Shown here: piece by piece, positions 54,953 to 63,537 of the stretch
Layout of the letters: the number at the start of each line of letters is the position of its first letter
How positions within the stretch are numbered: the stretch's first letter is position 1
NCBI GenBank assembly: GCA_965216035.1
Contig: CBDCFM010000019.1
Span: 558,001-622,000, forward strand
Length of the DNA: 64,000 nt
Direction: 5' to 3'
DNA from: G963664115 sp965216035
GTDB taxonomy: Bacteria > Acidobacteriota > Terriglobia > 20CM-2-55-15
Notes under the pieces: generated by a model
Database searches by the model: none
What the model was told of the DNA's origin: nothing
Seen by the model: only the letters and a program-made list of their open reading frames with translations
Program-made: the position numbers and the translations under genes

Positions 54953-55897
54953 ATGCGGGTAAATCAGATAGAAGCACTGTGGGAAGTTTCCCTGGGGCTG
55001 GCATCATTTGTCTTCTCGCGGATCTTGCGGTGGACGCTGACCCACGTGGGGCGCTACTACCATCCCATGAACACCCAGGAAATCCCCCAGTGGCAGGTGG
55101 TCTCTGCTGACTTTTTGGCGGGCCCGCTGAAGTTGCTCTGGGCCATGAGTCGAGCCCGCTGGAACCTCCACGCCCTGATAGCGATCGCCGGTCCGTTCAC
55201 GGTGGAACACACGATAAGCGTTCGGGTGGCCACCATTGCCCAGGCGACGCCCGCCTGGACCGCGGTGTTCTACACCCTGGGAAACTTCAAGACGCTGGCC
55301 AGCATCAGCTCTCTCAGCATCTCGGGGGAGAACGCATGGGAGAGTGTCACCCTCCCCCCGGGACGCTATTTAGCTGGTCTCCGCCATTACCACTGGGGGG
55401 ACCCCCTCACCCTACCGGAGATTCAGGTGGATGGCCACGCCGTCCTAGCGGCCCGCACCATCCCTGGCCCCAGGGATGCGAACCTCTTCTACCGGGACCT
55501 GATCCACCGGCAGGGTTGGCTCCATCAGGCTTTGAATGGCTATGTGTACCCGCTGTTGCGGTATGGACAGGGGTTGCCGCAATCATTCGTCCGGGACGTA
55601 TTTCTGCCGGTGCCCAACCCCGAAACCCAGTTTCACTTCGGCGCCATGCAACAGGGGGAGTCGCTCCGATTTCAGCTGCCACAGGGATTGCTGGACACCC
55701 ACGATCTGTTTTTCAGCCTCTACAATCGGTTTTGCTTTCCCCTGGATTGGTATCCCCTCACGGCCGCGGAGGGAGTGACCCGACCGTGTGATCGCCGTGC
55801 AGTTTATATCATTCGGATCCATCCTAAATCACGGGAGGCCCATCCTCCCGATCCAGCCACGATCACGCTCCAAATCATTGCCGTCAATACAGCCTGA
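54953..55897 (+). CDS. Conserved protein of the olefin locus (DUF6208-like)
   Basis: 314 residues from MRVNQIEALWEVSLGLASFV (an upstream GTG at 54935 is also possible). It starts about 110 bp after the megasynthase on the same strand. An N-terminal hydrophobic helix is followed by a soluble body with QWQVVSADFLAGPLKLLWAM, GPFTVEHTISVRVATIAQAT, LPPGRYLAGLRHYHWGD and LFFSLYNRFCFPLDWYP. It resembles cyanobacterial proteins of the DUF6208 type, a tentative match from memory. A role in product handling or membrane placement is only inferred from position. It contains a HIP1 octamer at 55181-55188. Confidence 0.75.
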   Translation: MRVNQIEALWEVSLGLASFVFSRILRWTLTHVGRYYHPMNTQEIPQWQVVSADFLAGPLKLLWAMSRARWNLHALIAIAGPFTVEHTISVRVATIAQATPAWTAVFYTLGNFKTLASISSLSISGENAWESVTLPPGRYLAGLRHYHWGDPLTLPEIQVDGHAVLAARTIPGPRDANLFYRDLIHRQGWLHQALNGYVYPLLRYGQGLPQSFVRDVFLPVPNPETQFHFGAMQQGESLRFQLPQGLLDTHDLFFSLYNRFCFPLDWYPLTAAEGVTRPCDRRAVYIIRIHPKSREAHPPDPATITLQIIAVNTA

Positions 55898-55924
55898 CAG
55901 TCCCCAGGCAGCGACACTTGGAGT

Positions 55925-56300
55925 GGCACTGTCAAGTGAACAATACCGTTTGCAGTCTCGCGGGGTGCTCCGCGCTCCGGCGTGTGACGCAACTATTGTG
56001 CGGGACTGAACTTCAATGATTTCTGGTTCAGCTTCAGTCTTCCACTTTCCTCCCAGCACATCGACGGCAATTCGCCTCACGTCGAACCGTGTGTAACCGC
56101 AATAGTCAAGCATCCCCTGCGAGACGTTCACGCGTTTTGCCAATCGGCGAAAAGCGCGACCCTCTGCAGGGATTCTGTCAAGATAAGCTGGTTGATCTCG
56201 TTTTCGCCGCCCCCTTCGACCTCAAAGTCCTTGATTTCCGGTTTTGACTCCAGTCGATGCCGTCCCGGAAACGGCCGGATGCTACTTAACTTGACAGTAC
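55925..56300 (-). mobile_element. Mini inverted-repeat element B (right bracket of the olefin locus)
   Basis: 376 bp between GGCACTGTCAAGTGAAC (55925) and ACTTAACTTGACAGTAC (ends 56300), which match inverted at 13 of 15 core positions. On the minus strand it carries a short open remnant (RPFPGRHRLESKPEIKDFEV ... LFADWQNA stop). The outer 100 bp align with element A in inverted orientation. Its right edge joins a kinase fragment at 56301. Confidence 0.65.
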
Positions 56301-56475
56301 ACGCTCGCTTCCGCGGCGTCCCCCTCCAATGCCTTCGCCAATCCGAAGTCGAGAACTTTGACCTTCCCCTCGGGAGTGACTTTGATGTGGTCCGGTTTCA
56401 GGTCGCGGTGAATGACGCCTTTCTCATGGGCAGCTTCGAGGGCTTTTGCGATTCGGAGAGCGAGTTTGCCCTACA
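56301..56475 (-). pseudogene. Ser/Thr protein kinase, internal fragment
   Basis: The minus-strand frame reads KLALRIAKALEAAHEKGVIH, RDLKPDHIKVTPEGKVKVLD, FGLAKALEGDAAEASV. It includes the catalytic loop HRDLKP and the metal-binding DFG of a bacterial STPK, in the form common in Acidobacteriota. It is cut on one side by element B and on the other by a stop and sequence unrelated to kinases. The other parts are not found in the window. Confidence 0.9.
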
Positions 56476-56539
56476 GGGAGCGTGATACCCTGTGGATCAA
56501 AAACAGAACGTGCTTTTAATGGAAGAGGTGAGCGCAGCG

Positions 56540-57613
56540 ATGTCTATGTTACGAGTAGCGAGATATTGGATTGCCGCAACAATCGTCATTGGGATTGCAC
56601 TGCTGGGAGGGCGCGTCTACACGCAGGATGTTCAGCCCGTGAACAGTGGCGCGAATCCGTATCGCACCATTCGAAATTGGGGGACGCTACCGGAGGAAAG
56701 GCCGTGGGGGGCTGCGAACGGCGTCGACATCGACCCCGACGGTACGTCCGTCTGGGTGGCCGACCGATGTGGAACACGCGAGGGCTGTGTCGGGTCCCAA
56801 GTGGACCCGATCCAGAAGTTCGACGAGTCAGGGAACCTGCTCACGAGCTTCGGCGGGGGGATGTTCGTGTGGCCGCATGGTCTCCATGTCGACCAAGATG
56901 GAAATGTGTGGGTGGCCGACTCGCGACGCCCGACGGCAGACGAGCTCCAAAAGTTTCCCGGAGAAAGAGACAAAGGAAGCGTGGTGGTCAAGTTCAGCCA
57001 GGAGGGCGAGGTTCTCATGACGATGGGACAGTTCGGCGTGGCCGGCAGTCCGCCCGATGCGTTGACCGACCCGATCGACATTGTGACTGCTCCGAACGGC
57101 GACATCTACGTGACCGAGAGCCATACAAGGGGCGAGGACCCGGACGTCGTCGGACGCATCTCGGTGTTCGACAAGACCGGGCAGTTCATCAAGACCATCG
57201 GGAAATTGGGGGCCGGGCCGGGCGAGTTCCGAAGGCCCCACGGCATCGTGTTCGACTCGCTTGGCCGGCTGATCGTTGCCGACCGTCAGAACCACCGCAT
57301 CCAGATCCTGGACACGGACGGAAATTATGTTGGCGAATACCGCGGGTTCGGCCGCGTGAGTGGGCTGACCATCGATCAGGACGACACGATTTATACGAGC
57401 GACTCCGAATCAAATGCGAGCAATCACCCAGGCTGGCGCAGGGGGATCCGGATCGGGAGCCTCAAAGACGGCATAGTGACGATGTTCATTCCTGGCCACG
57501 AAACGGATTCTCCCGATGGCGCTGCCGGGGAAGGAATCGCGCTCGACGACGCCGGCAATCTGTACACTGCAGAAGCAACTGTGACGGGCGTGACAAAGTA
57601 CGTCAGGGAGTAG
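56540..57613 (+). CDS. Exported NHL-repeat beta-propeller protein
   Basis: 357 residues from MSMLRVARYWIAATIVIGIA, an N-terminal signal/anchor, with longer starts possible at 56492. NHL-type repeats: PWGAANGVDIDPDGTSVWVA, FVWPHGLHVDQDGNVWVADS, LTDPIDIVTAPNGDIYVTES, FRRPHGIVFDSLGRLIVADR and GIALDDAGNLYTAEA. This resembles peptidyl-glycine alpha-amidating lyase-like propellers of Acidobacteriota, which are mostly of unknown substrate. It is the first host-like gene after the olefin locus. Confidence 0.85.
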   Translation: MSMLRVARYWIAATIVIGIALLGGRVYTQDVQPVNSGANPYRTIRNWGTLPEERPWGAANGVDIDPDGTSVWVADRCGTREGCVGSQVDPIQKFDESGNLLTSFGGGMFVWPHGLHVDQDGNVWVADSRRPTADELQKFPGERDKGSVVVKFSQEGEVLMTMGQFGVAGSPPDALTDPIDIVTAPNGDIYVTESHTRGEDPDVVGRISVFDKTGQFIKTIGKLGAGPGEFRRPHGIVFDSLGRLIVADRQNHRIQILDTDGNYVGEYRGFGRVSGLTIDQDDTIYTSDSESNASNHPGWRRGIRIGSLKDGIVTMFIPGHETDSPDGAAGEGIALDDAGNLYTAEATVTGVTKYVRE

Positions 57614-57993
57614 AGGCCGGTTTGTGAGGCAGTTGGCCAACGATGTGTCAGATCAGAGATTTGATAGCTGGGGGCAGTCCTCAACACGGATCGGTTGGTT
57701 TACACGAAATCTCGGCAGGCGGTAACGGGGGATATATCAGGCGTTGACCTTGAAAAATCACGGCACCGGCGCAGCCGTGAGAAATTCGTATAAACGTTGA
57801 ATGGCGCTGGGCACACGGCGAACCACCAGCACCTGCGTGACCAGGGACAAAGCAATCACCTGCTGTCACCGGGACGCTGATCAGTTGGTCATGGGCTAAT
57901 CGGTAGAATAATTCGCGACCATCTCTCGACCATCTCTCGACCAGGCGGAGCGCATAGTCATTTAAGGGCTATGTTTTGCCACCTAACCCACTA
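57614..57993. other. Gap without a credible gene
   Basis: 380 bp between convergent genes. A short direct repeat (CGACCATCTCT twice near 57925) is the only feature noticed. Confidence 0.5.
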
Positions 57994-59067
57994 TTAGGGA
58001 TGTATCGGCATGGTCCGCCTTCCGTCCACAACAGGCGGAAAGTCCTTCACCTCGTCATACACCGCGGTGATGAAGCGATCCTTGCTCTGCTGCGTGTCGC
58101 CCCGGGTCGTCGTGTCATACGGCGCGGTCAGGTTTGCGTCCAGAACTTCCTTCAGCGACTTACCCTCGTTGCGCAGCGCCGTTACCTTTGCCAGGATGTC
58201 AACCAGCATGGCCTGATACGGCAGGAGATCCTCCCTATGGATCAGCGTGCCATGGCCGGGGATAAGCCACGTGTCGGGGCCGGCAATCTTCTGGAAAAGA
58301 TCAACTGCCTCGATCATGCCCCTGATCGAGCCGCCTCTGTTCTGAGCGGCGAAGGGATAGCCGAAGTTGCGGTAGAAATCCTCAATGTAGATCACATTCG
58401 CGTTGCGGAAGCGCACGACGGTGTCGCCAGCAGTGTGGGACGGCATCATCGGGATAAAGTCCACCGTTTCGCCGTTCATGTTCAAGGTAACGGCGGGCTC
58501 GCCCCCCGCGGCGGGGTCATAGCGATAGGTCACCATCGGAACGGCGGCCATATCGAGCGCCGGGGCGGGCTGGCCGTTGGGGCGCAGCGGATTGATCATG
58601 TCAAGGCGCAGATCTTCCTGCGCGAAGATCAACGCACCCTGCTTGGCGAAGAAGGCATTGGCACCGGTATGGTCGCCATGAATATGGGAGTTGACCAAGA
58701 CTTTGATGGGCGCGTCAGTAATTGAACGGATCGTCGCCAGTGTCTTTTCGGCCACCTGCCTGTTCTGGGTATCCACCATCAGAACGCCATCCGGTCCAAA
58801 AAGCACCATGACCCTACCGCCGGACGCGTCGGGGTGTGCCCGATCAAGGCCTTTCGAACCGTGCAGAACAAAGAGATTCGGCGACATTTGTTCTGTCACC
58901 ATAATCTGAATCTGGTCCCAGGGCGTCTGGTAGCCTTCCGGGAATGTGTACGGGCCCGCGCCCATCGGTATCACGATGATGGGATACTCTGTTTGCTGTG
59001 CCCAAGCCATTGATGGAACAGCTACCATCGCGGCCACACCACATACCAACAGTGCGCATTTCTTCAT
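57994..59067 (-). CDS. Exported metallo-beta-lactamase-fold hydrolase
   Basis: 357 residues with signal peptide MKKCALLVCGVAAMVAVPSM, cleavage after AWA. The zinc-binding motif is HIHGDHTG in VNSHIHGDHTGANAFF. Further ligand positions are the His of MPSHTAGDT and the His of WLIPGHGTLI. The N-terminal GGRVMVLFGPDGVLMVDTQ is typical of the quinoprotein-associated or MBL hydrolase subgroup. The substrate is unknown. Confidence 0.9.
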   Translation of the reverse strand: MKKCALLVCGVAAMVAVPSMAWAQQTEYPIIVIPMGAGPYTFPEGYQTPWDQIQIMVTEQMSPNLFVLHGSKGLDRAHPDASGGRVMVLFGPDGVLMVDTQNRQVAEKTLATIRSITDAPIKVLVNSHIHGDHTGANAFFAKQGALIFAQEDLRLDMINPLRPNGQPAPALDMAAVPMVTYRYDPAAGGEPAVTLNMNGETVDFIPMMPSHTAGDTVVRFRNANVIYIEDFYRNFGYPFAAQNRGGSIRGMIEAVDLFQKIAGPDTWLIPGHGTLIHREDLLPYQAMLVDILAKVTALRNEGKSLKEVLDANLTAPYDTTTRGDTQQSKDRFITAVYDEVKDFPPVVDGRRTMPIHP

Positions 59068-59485
59068 TGCCCCGCTCCTTGTCCCGCGTTTCGACTTGCC
59101 TGGCGACGTTTCACGACTTAGTGTGTTCTGAAGAAAACTGTGTAAATCTCGGTAAAGTTAACTACGGGGCAGATTTATTAGCAAGAAAAGTGTCCGTGCC
59201 TGTTATGCGCCCGTCCCGTCAACTGAAGAACCACCGATTGCATTACTCGAAAGTAAGGGATCTCGACGTCCGCTAGGGATTTCTAGTTCCTTGAAAATCG
59301 AAATCCAATCGCTCGAAAAGCTGACTGCGCGGAAGCGATTACCTGGAGTCATACGGCCCACGAATGGATTTGCAGAGTAGGTCTCGGCCGAATCATCTAA
59401 AACCAGCCATGAAACGAAACCGGGACACTGCCAACAAACACGCCGAAATTCGACTGGGAACGACCTTCTGTCTCGCCTCAATTGG
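59068..59485. other. Gap without a credible gene
   Basis: About 420 bp upstream of the hydrolase and up to IS256 copy 3. Short frames on both strands are unrecognised. Confidence 0.5.
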
Positions 59486-60871
59486 GAGTTATAACCGAAT
59501 CTGGTGTTTGAGGGATTGAAGAAAAGCGGCGTATCTGGTTGATTTGTTGTTTACGAGACTTCAAAGCAACCAAAGGAGATACGCCACTATGAGTAAGAGT
59601 ATCGTTATTGAACTGGAAGATCGAGAAGCGATTGCAGACCCAGTGACCGACCTGCTACGAGCCGGGGCGCAAGAGCTGATCCAACGCGCTGTGGAAGCCG
59701 AACTGTCCGAACTGCTATCCCAGCACGGCGATCGGCGAACCGAGACGGGGAAGGCTGGAGTGGTGCGCAACGGTTATCTGCCTGAACGCGAGCTGCAGAC
59801 CGGCCTGGGTCCGGTAACGGTGCAAATCCCGAAGGTTCGCGCCAAGACGGGCGAAGCTGTGACGTTCCGCTCGGCCCTGGTACCCCCCTACATTCGGAAG
59901 ACGCAGTCGATGGAAGCCGCCGTGCCGTGGTTGTATTTGAAAGGCGTCTCCAGTGGCGAGATGGGTGAGGCCCTGAAAGTTCTTGTCGGTCCGAAGGCGC
60001 AGGGCTTGTCAGCGAGCACGGTATCGCGCTTGAAACGGGTCTGGGCTGAAGAGTACCGCATCGGGTGCGACCAGCGTTTGGACGCCGACCGCTGGGTCTA
60101 TGTCTGGGCCGACGGTATCTACAGCGGACTTCGAGCTGAACAAACCAAGTTGTGTGCGTTGGTCGTGATCGGCGTGAATGAACGCGGAGAGAAGCGTTTT
60201 CTGGCGATCGAAGACGGTGTACGGGAATCGACACAGAGTTGGCGTGAGGTCTTGTTGAAGCTGAAGTCCCGAGGGATGAATATTCCGAAGTTGGCCATCG
60301 GTGACGGGGCGATGGGGTTCTGGGCCGCACTGGAGGAAATCTATCCCGAGACACACCAACAACGCTGCTGGATGCACAAGACCATGAATGTGCTCAACTG
60401 CTTACCCAAGTCGGTCCAGGCGAAAGCGAAACAGGCACTGCACGCGATCTGGAAGGCTGAGACACACGCAGATGCCGAGAAGGCATTCGATCTGTTCATT
60501 GAAACCTATGAGCCGAAGTATCCGAAAGCCACTGTCTGCCTGCAGAAAGACAGAGAAGAACTGCTGGCCTTTTACGGCTTTCCGGCCAAGCACTGGCAGA
60601 GCATCCGAACGACTAATCCCATTGAATCGACCTTTGCCACCATTCGACACCGAACCAAGCGATCCAGAGGCTGCCTGACACGGGATGGAATGCTGCACAT
60701 GATGTTCAAGCTGGGTCAGTGCGCTGAGAAGAACTGGCGACGATTACGAGGATTCGATGATCTGGTCAAGGTGATTACTGGAGTGAAATTTAACGATGGA
60801 ATCGAAGTGACAAAGCTCGATCAGACCGCCGCTTGAATCAATCTCCTAAACACCACTTTTGACAATAACTC
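59486..60871 (+). mobile_element. IS256-family element, copy 3, complete
   Basis: 1386 bp with ends GAGTTATAACCG... and ...GACAATAACTC, the same as copy 2 but in the opposite orientation. The flanks (CAATTGG before, CTGGTCGG after) show no 8-bp duplication. It cuts the 5' end of the surface-protein fragment that follows. Confidence 0.92.
59544..60836 (+). CDS. IS256-family transposase (copy 3)
   Basis: 430 residues (likely start MSKSIVIELEDREAIADPV). Catalytic segments VYVWADGIYSGL, IGDGAMGFWAAL and NPIESTFATIRHR are intact. It differs from copy 2 at only a few positions (for example AKTGEAV for AKMGEAV, SRLKRVWAE for SRLKQVWAE), showing recent spread. Confidence 0.95.
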   Translation: MLFTRLQSNQRRYATMSKSIVIELEDREAIADPVTDLLRAGAQELIQRAVEAELSELLSQHGDRRTETGKAGVVRNGYLPERELQTGLGPVTVQIPKVRAKTGEAVTFRSALVPPYIRKTQSMEAAVPWLYLKGVSSGEMGEALKVLVGPKAQGLSASTVSRLKRVWAEEYRIGCDQRLDADRWVYVWADGIYSGLRAEQTKLCALVVIGVNERGEKRFLAIEDGVRESTQSWREVLLKLKSRGMNIPKLAIGDGAMGFWAALEEIYPETHQQRCWMHKTMNVLNCLPKSVQAKAKQALHAIWKAETHADAEKAFDLFIETYEPKYPKATVCLQKDREELLAFYGFPAKHWQSIRTTNPIESTFATIRHRTKRSRGCLTRDGMLHMMFKLGQCAEKNWRRLRGFDDLVKVITGVKFNDGIEVTKLDQTAA

Positions 60872-61362
60872 CTGGTCGGGTCGCCATGGCTTATGGAATT
60901 ATAGATATTTCAGGTTCGTGTACCGTTACCGGAACATGGTCAGATCAAGCAGCATTTCCTTCCATTCTTGTCCATGAAATCAGCGGAATTGATACCACTG
61001 ACGTTGTAGACCAGAGTAGCTTTAATAACCAAGCAAATCCTGGTACGTTCAGAAATGGTGCTACTACGGGTGTTGTGACAACAACGCGGGATGGAGAATA
61101 TATCTTCGCGGGAATAATGAATGATACCGTTAACCGTGCGAATTTTAGAGCAGGGACTGGCTATCTTCAGCAATTATCAGTAGGTACTAGTGTATTGAAG
61201 GAAACTGAAGACCAAATCCAAACAACTGCTGGCAGAATTGCAGCAACGTGGACTTCTCGTACTGCATGGCATAACGCACTTACTGGAATGATGACGTTGA
61301 ATCCAGCAGCTGCAGATGGTGGAGGTGACGGAACAGTAATCCAAGATGTTGTACGCCGTTAG
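60872..61362 (+). pseudogene. C-terminal fragment of a surface-type protein
   Basis: The frame is open from inside the IS256 end to 61362 and reads GTWSDQAAFPSILVHEISGI, DTTDVVDQSSFNN, GEYIFAGIMNDTVNRANFRA, AGRIAATWTSRTAWHNAL. It resembles C-terminal beta domains of bacterial surface or secreted repeat proteins (the xxHEYSGIDTT type). It is distinctly AT-richer than its neighbours and lacks an N-terminus and start site. Confidence 0.6.
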
Positions 61363-61391
61363 AACAATTAGGACAAAAGCGCCGTTTCACT

Positions 61392-62065
61392 GGTACTGTC
61401 AAGTTAAACCACTCGAGGCAAAATGAGGCCAGTTGGATGTCCCTTACGCCGCTGTCACCGCTGCCCACACCGTGAAAGATCGCGCTCGCAACATTCGGTA
61501 ATGAACCGACCTCAGCCGATGCCGGCTCAATCGAAACAGATTCTGAATGACGCCGTGAACATGCAAGAATCGCTGAGCCTGGTCGGGTGATTTGAAGCCT
61601 CGCATCTGCCGCTCCCGTTGTCGCGTCGGCTGGTGCGATACTGCGGCCCGATTGTTTGCGTATCGGCTTGTGTCATGCGTGACTGAAGGCATGATCTTCC
61701 GGTGCGCGACACGGTAGCTTCCAAGCTTGTCAGTCACGAGACGAAACGGTTCCCGTCGCTGACCGTTGATAGTCACGAATACTTCGTCCAAGAACCAGGT
61801 ATCGCCGAGGCGGCCTTGCCGTCGTCGCAGTTGCCGCGCATAGTCGGGGCCGAATTTCCGGCACCACTGCCGCACCGTTTCGTACGACACAATGATTCCC
61901 CGTTCGGCCAGTAGATTCTCGACCTGACAGTAGCTCAGATTGAAATGATAATAGAGCCAGACGGCGCGGCTGATTATTTCGGATGGAAAACGATGACTGA
62001 GGTAGCGTGATCTGCGGCTTTTCATACCGCCATTGTGCCGCGTCGTCCGTCAACCTGACAATACC
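61392..62065 (-). mobile_element. IS6-family element with internal deletion
   Basis: 674 bp between GGTACTGTCAAGTTAAACC (61392) and, reverse-complemented, GGTATTGTCAGGTTGAC (62065). Full IS6 elements are about 120-150 bp longer; the missing part lies within the transposase gene. The ends resemble those of mini-elements A and B. Confidence 0.8.
61444..62025 (-). pseudogene. IS6-family transposase with in-frame deletion
   Basis: 193 residues, MKSRRSRYLSHRFPSEIISR, HTH region with QVENLLAERGIIVSYETVRQ, then WFLDEVFVTINGQRREPFRL joined directly to VTDKLGSYRVAHRKIMPSVT. The segment between (about 45 residues in the family, including the second half of the first catalytic strand region) is missing. 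The first Asp (LDEVFV) and the later parts remain. It is unlikely to be active. Confidence 0.88.
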
Positions 62066-62404
62066 GGCCGCAGGTACGAACCCGACGCTGAACGAAAAGA
62101 CGTTGGTCGAATCGCATTGAGGTCAACTTCCGACAAAGCCTACAACCACATCGGATCAAGGGGCCAGTTTTTGCGATCGAATCCTGGGCGGGTTTCGGAA
62201 TCGGCCTTCGAGGACGAGCTTTCAGACGCGTTCTTTAGCGCAGGTTTTGATCAGAAGCAGTGGTATTACGGCACACGTGAAGCACTCCACGCCATCCACA
62301 TCTTTTGGAAAGGTCTGGAGGAAAAAACGCAGGACACTGGAGGAGCGAAAGAAGGCACTGTTCTTCCGATTCCTCAGCCACCGATGCCATCTGCGGAGAT
62401 GTAG
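62066..62404 (+). pseudogene. Unrecognised C-terminal gene fragment
   Basis: A frame open through the IS6 end reads RYEPDAERKDVGRIALRSTS, FEDELSDAFFSAGFDQKQWY, YGTREALHAIHIFWKGLEEK. It looks protein-like in the second half but has no start and no recognisable domain. It overlaps the end of the CBS gene on the other strand. Confidence 0.35.
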
Positions 62405-62931
62405 GCCATCACAGAATCGAGTGCTCCTTCCAGGTCCTGGACCTGTTCCAAAAGGAGATGGCGGATTGACAGTACTCCATCGATCTTACCGGATGCGCCC
62501 ATCACCGGCAGATGGCGGATGTGGCGATCCGCCATGATCTTGAGCGCGTCATCCGGCGTAGTGTTGTTTCTTATGGTCGTCACGGATGAGGTCATCACAT
62601 CGCACACAGAGGTCGTCTTAAGGTCCATCTTTGGTAGCACGACGCGCAGCATCACGTCGCGCTCGGTAAAAATCCCCTTGAGCTCGTCGCCATCGATCAC
62701 CAAAACGGCTCCCACACCCTCCGTCTCCATCTTCTCGACGGCTTTCCTCACCGTGGTGGGCGACTCGACGGAAATGGCCGGTACTCGGGCGATTCGCAGT
62801 AGGTTTGTGCTACCTCTGGATCGTCCTGCCGGTACGCTTGCACGCCTGCCGTGCCACAGAGACGATCGGGACACGGCCAGGATCAAACTACCTAAAGCGA
62901 AAGCCATTCCCCAGAGCACTTTTGAGTTCAC
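62374..62931 (-). CDS. CBS-domain pair protein with N-terminal membrane anchor
   Basis: 185 residues. A hydrophobic N-terminus (VLWGMAFALGSLILAVS) precedes two CBS motifs, PTTVRKAVEKMETEGVGAVL with GIFTERDVMLRVVL, and DALKIMADRHIRHLPVMGAS with GVLSIRHLLLEQV. CBS pairs bind adenine nucleotides and regulate partners. The anchored stand-alone form has no obvious target here. Confidence 0.88.
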   Translation of the reverse strand: MNSKVLWGMAFALGSLILAVSRSSLWHGRRASVPAGRSRGSTNLLRIARVPAISVESPTTVRKAVEKMETEGVGAVLVIDGDELKGIFTERDVMLRVVLPKMDLKTTSVCDVMTSSVTTIRNNTTPDDALKIMADRHIRHLPVMGASGKIDGVLSIRHLLLEQVQDLEGALDSVMAYISADGIGG

Positions 62932-63271
62932 GGTGACGTCTCCCGACTATTTGTTTGGTTCCAGGGAATTTTATCAGAGACCCTCGCCGGCATGTCAACA
63001 CGGGAGTGTGGGTAGAACCCTTTGCGCTCTGGACCGTGAGGCCGGGTTGGTGATTAGGTCTGCTGTAATGCCCAGTTCGCCGTGCAAGGCGTGTGATCAG
63101 CGACAATCAAAGCTCCCGAAGGGAGAAAATCTGCATCCAAGTCGGCCTGGGATAGAACTGTATCGGTTCTAACTCCTGTATTGTCGCCTAACCGGAAATG
63201 TGGCTCTGCCTCAATCGGATGTGTCCGAATCGTCAATCAAAATCCGCACCCTATCCGCACCCAAAGAGAAA
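62932..63271. other. Gap without a credible gene
   Basis: 340 bp between the CBS gene and the tRNA terminator. Nothing recognised. Confidence 0.5.
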
Positions 63272-63293
63272 AGCCCGACCGTGTGGTCGGGCT
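63272..63293 (-). terminator. Intrinsic terminator of the tRNA-Ala transcript
   Basis: AGCCCGACC and GGTCGGGCT form a 9-bp stem with loop GTGT. On the minus strand the stem is followed by TTTTCTCTTT, so it terminates the tRNA transcript. The plus-strand side also has a pyrimidine-rich tail, so it may work both ways. Confidence 0.8.
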
Positions 63294-63311
63294 CTCTTTC
63301 TGATTCCAAAG

Positions 63312-63384
63312 TGGACCTGAGGGGGATCGAACCCCTGACCTCCTGACTGCCAGTCAGGCGCGCTCCCAGCTGCGCCACAGGCCC
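63312..63384 (-). tRNA. tRNA-Ala (anticodon GGC)
   Basis: 73 nt cloverleaf on the minus strand. The acceptor stem GGGCCTG pairs with CAGGTCC and contains the G3-U70 wobble that identifies alanine tRNAs. The D-arm is GCGC-AGCTGGGA-GCGC, the anticodon stem CCTGA/TCAGG holds loop CTGGCAG (anticodon GGC), and the T-arm is CAGGGGTTCGATCCCCCT-like. Discriminator A73; CCA is not encoded. Confidence 0.95.
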
Positions 63385-63537
63385 AATGTGTGAGTTCATC
63401 GTAGCGAAAAGGAAAGGACGGGTCAATCGAAGCCGGGACTGTCAGGACCGGTGCTTTCCAGTGTCCTGAGGCTCCGTTTTCTGCCGGGGGCGAGCCCAGC
63501 CACAAAGGGGGTCATTAAGACATCTGTCTTACTGGTG

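Noticed and set aside
46149..55897. Idea that the whole window is cyanobacterial
   Set aside because: Gene content outside the locus (DUF4159, acidobacterial-type kinase remnant, pilT pair, secreted NHL and lipocalin-like proteins) and scarcity of HIP1 elsewhere argue against it.
59203..59481. 92-codon minus-strand frame upstream of IS256 copy 3
   Set aside because: No start signal, and composition is not gene-like.
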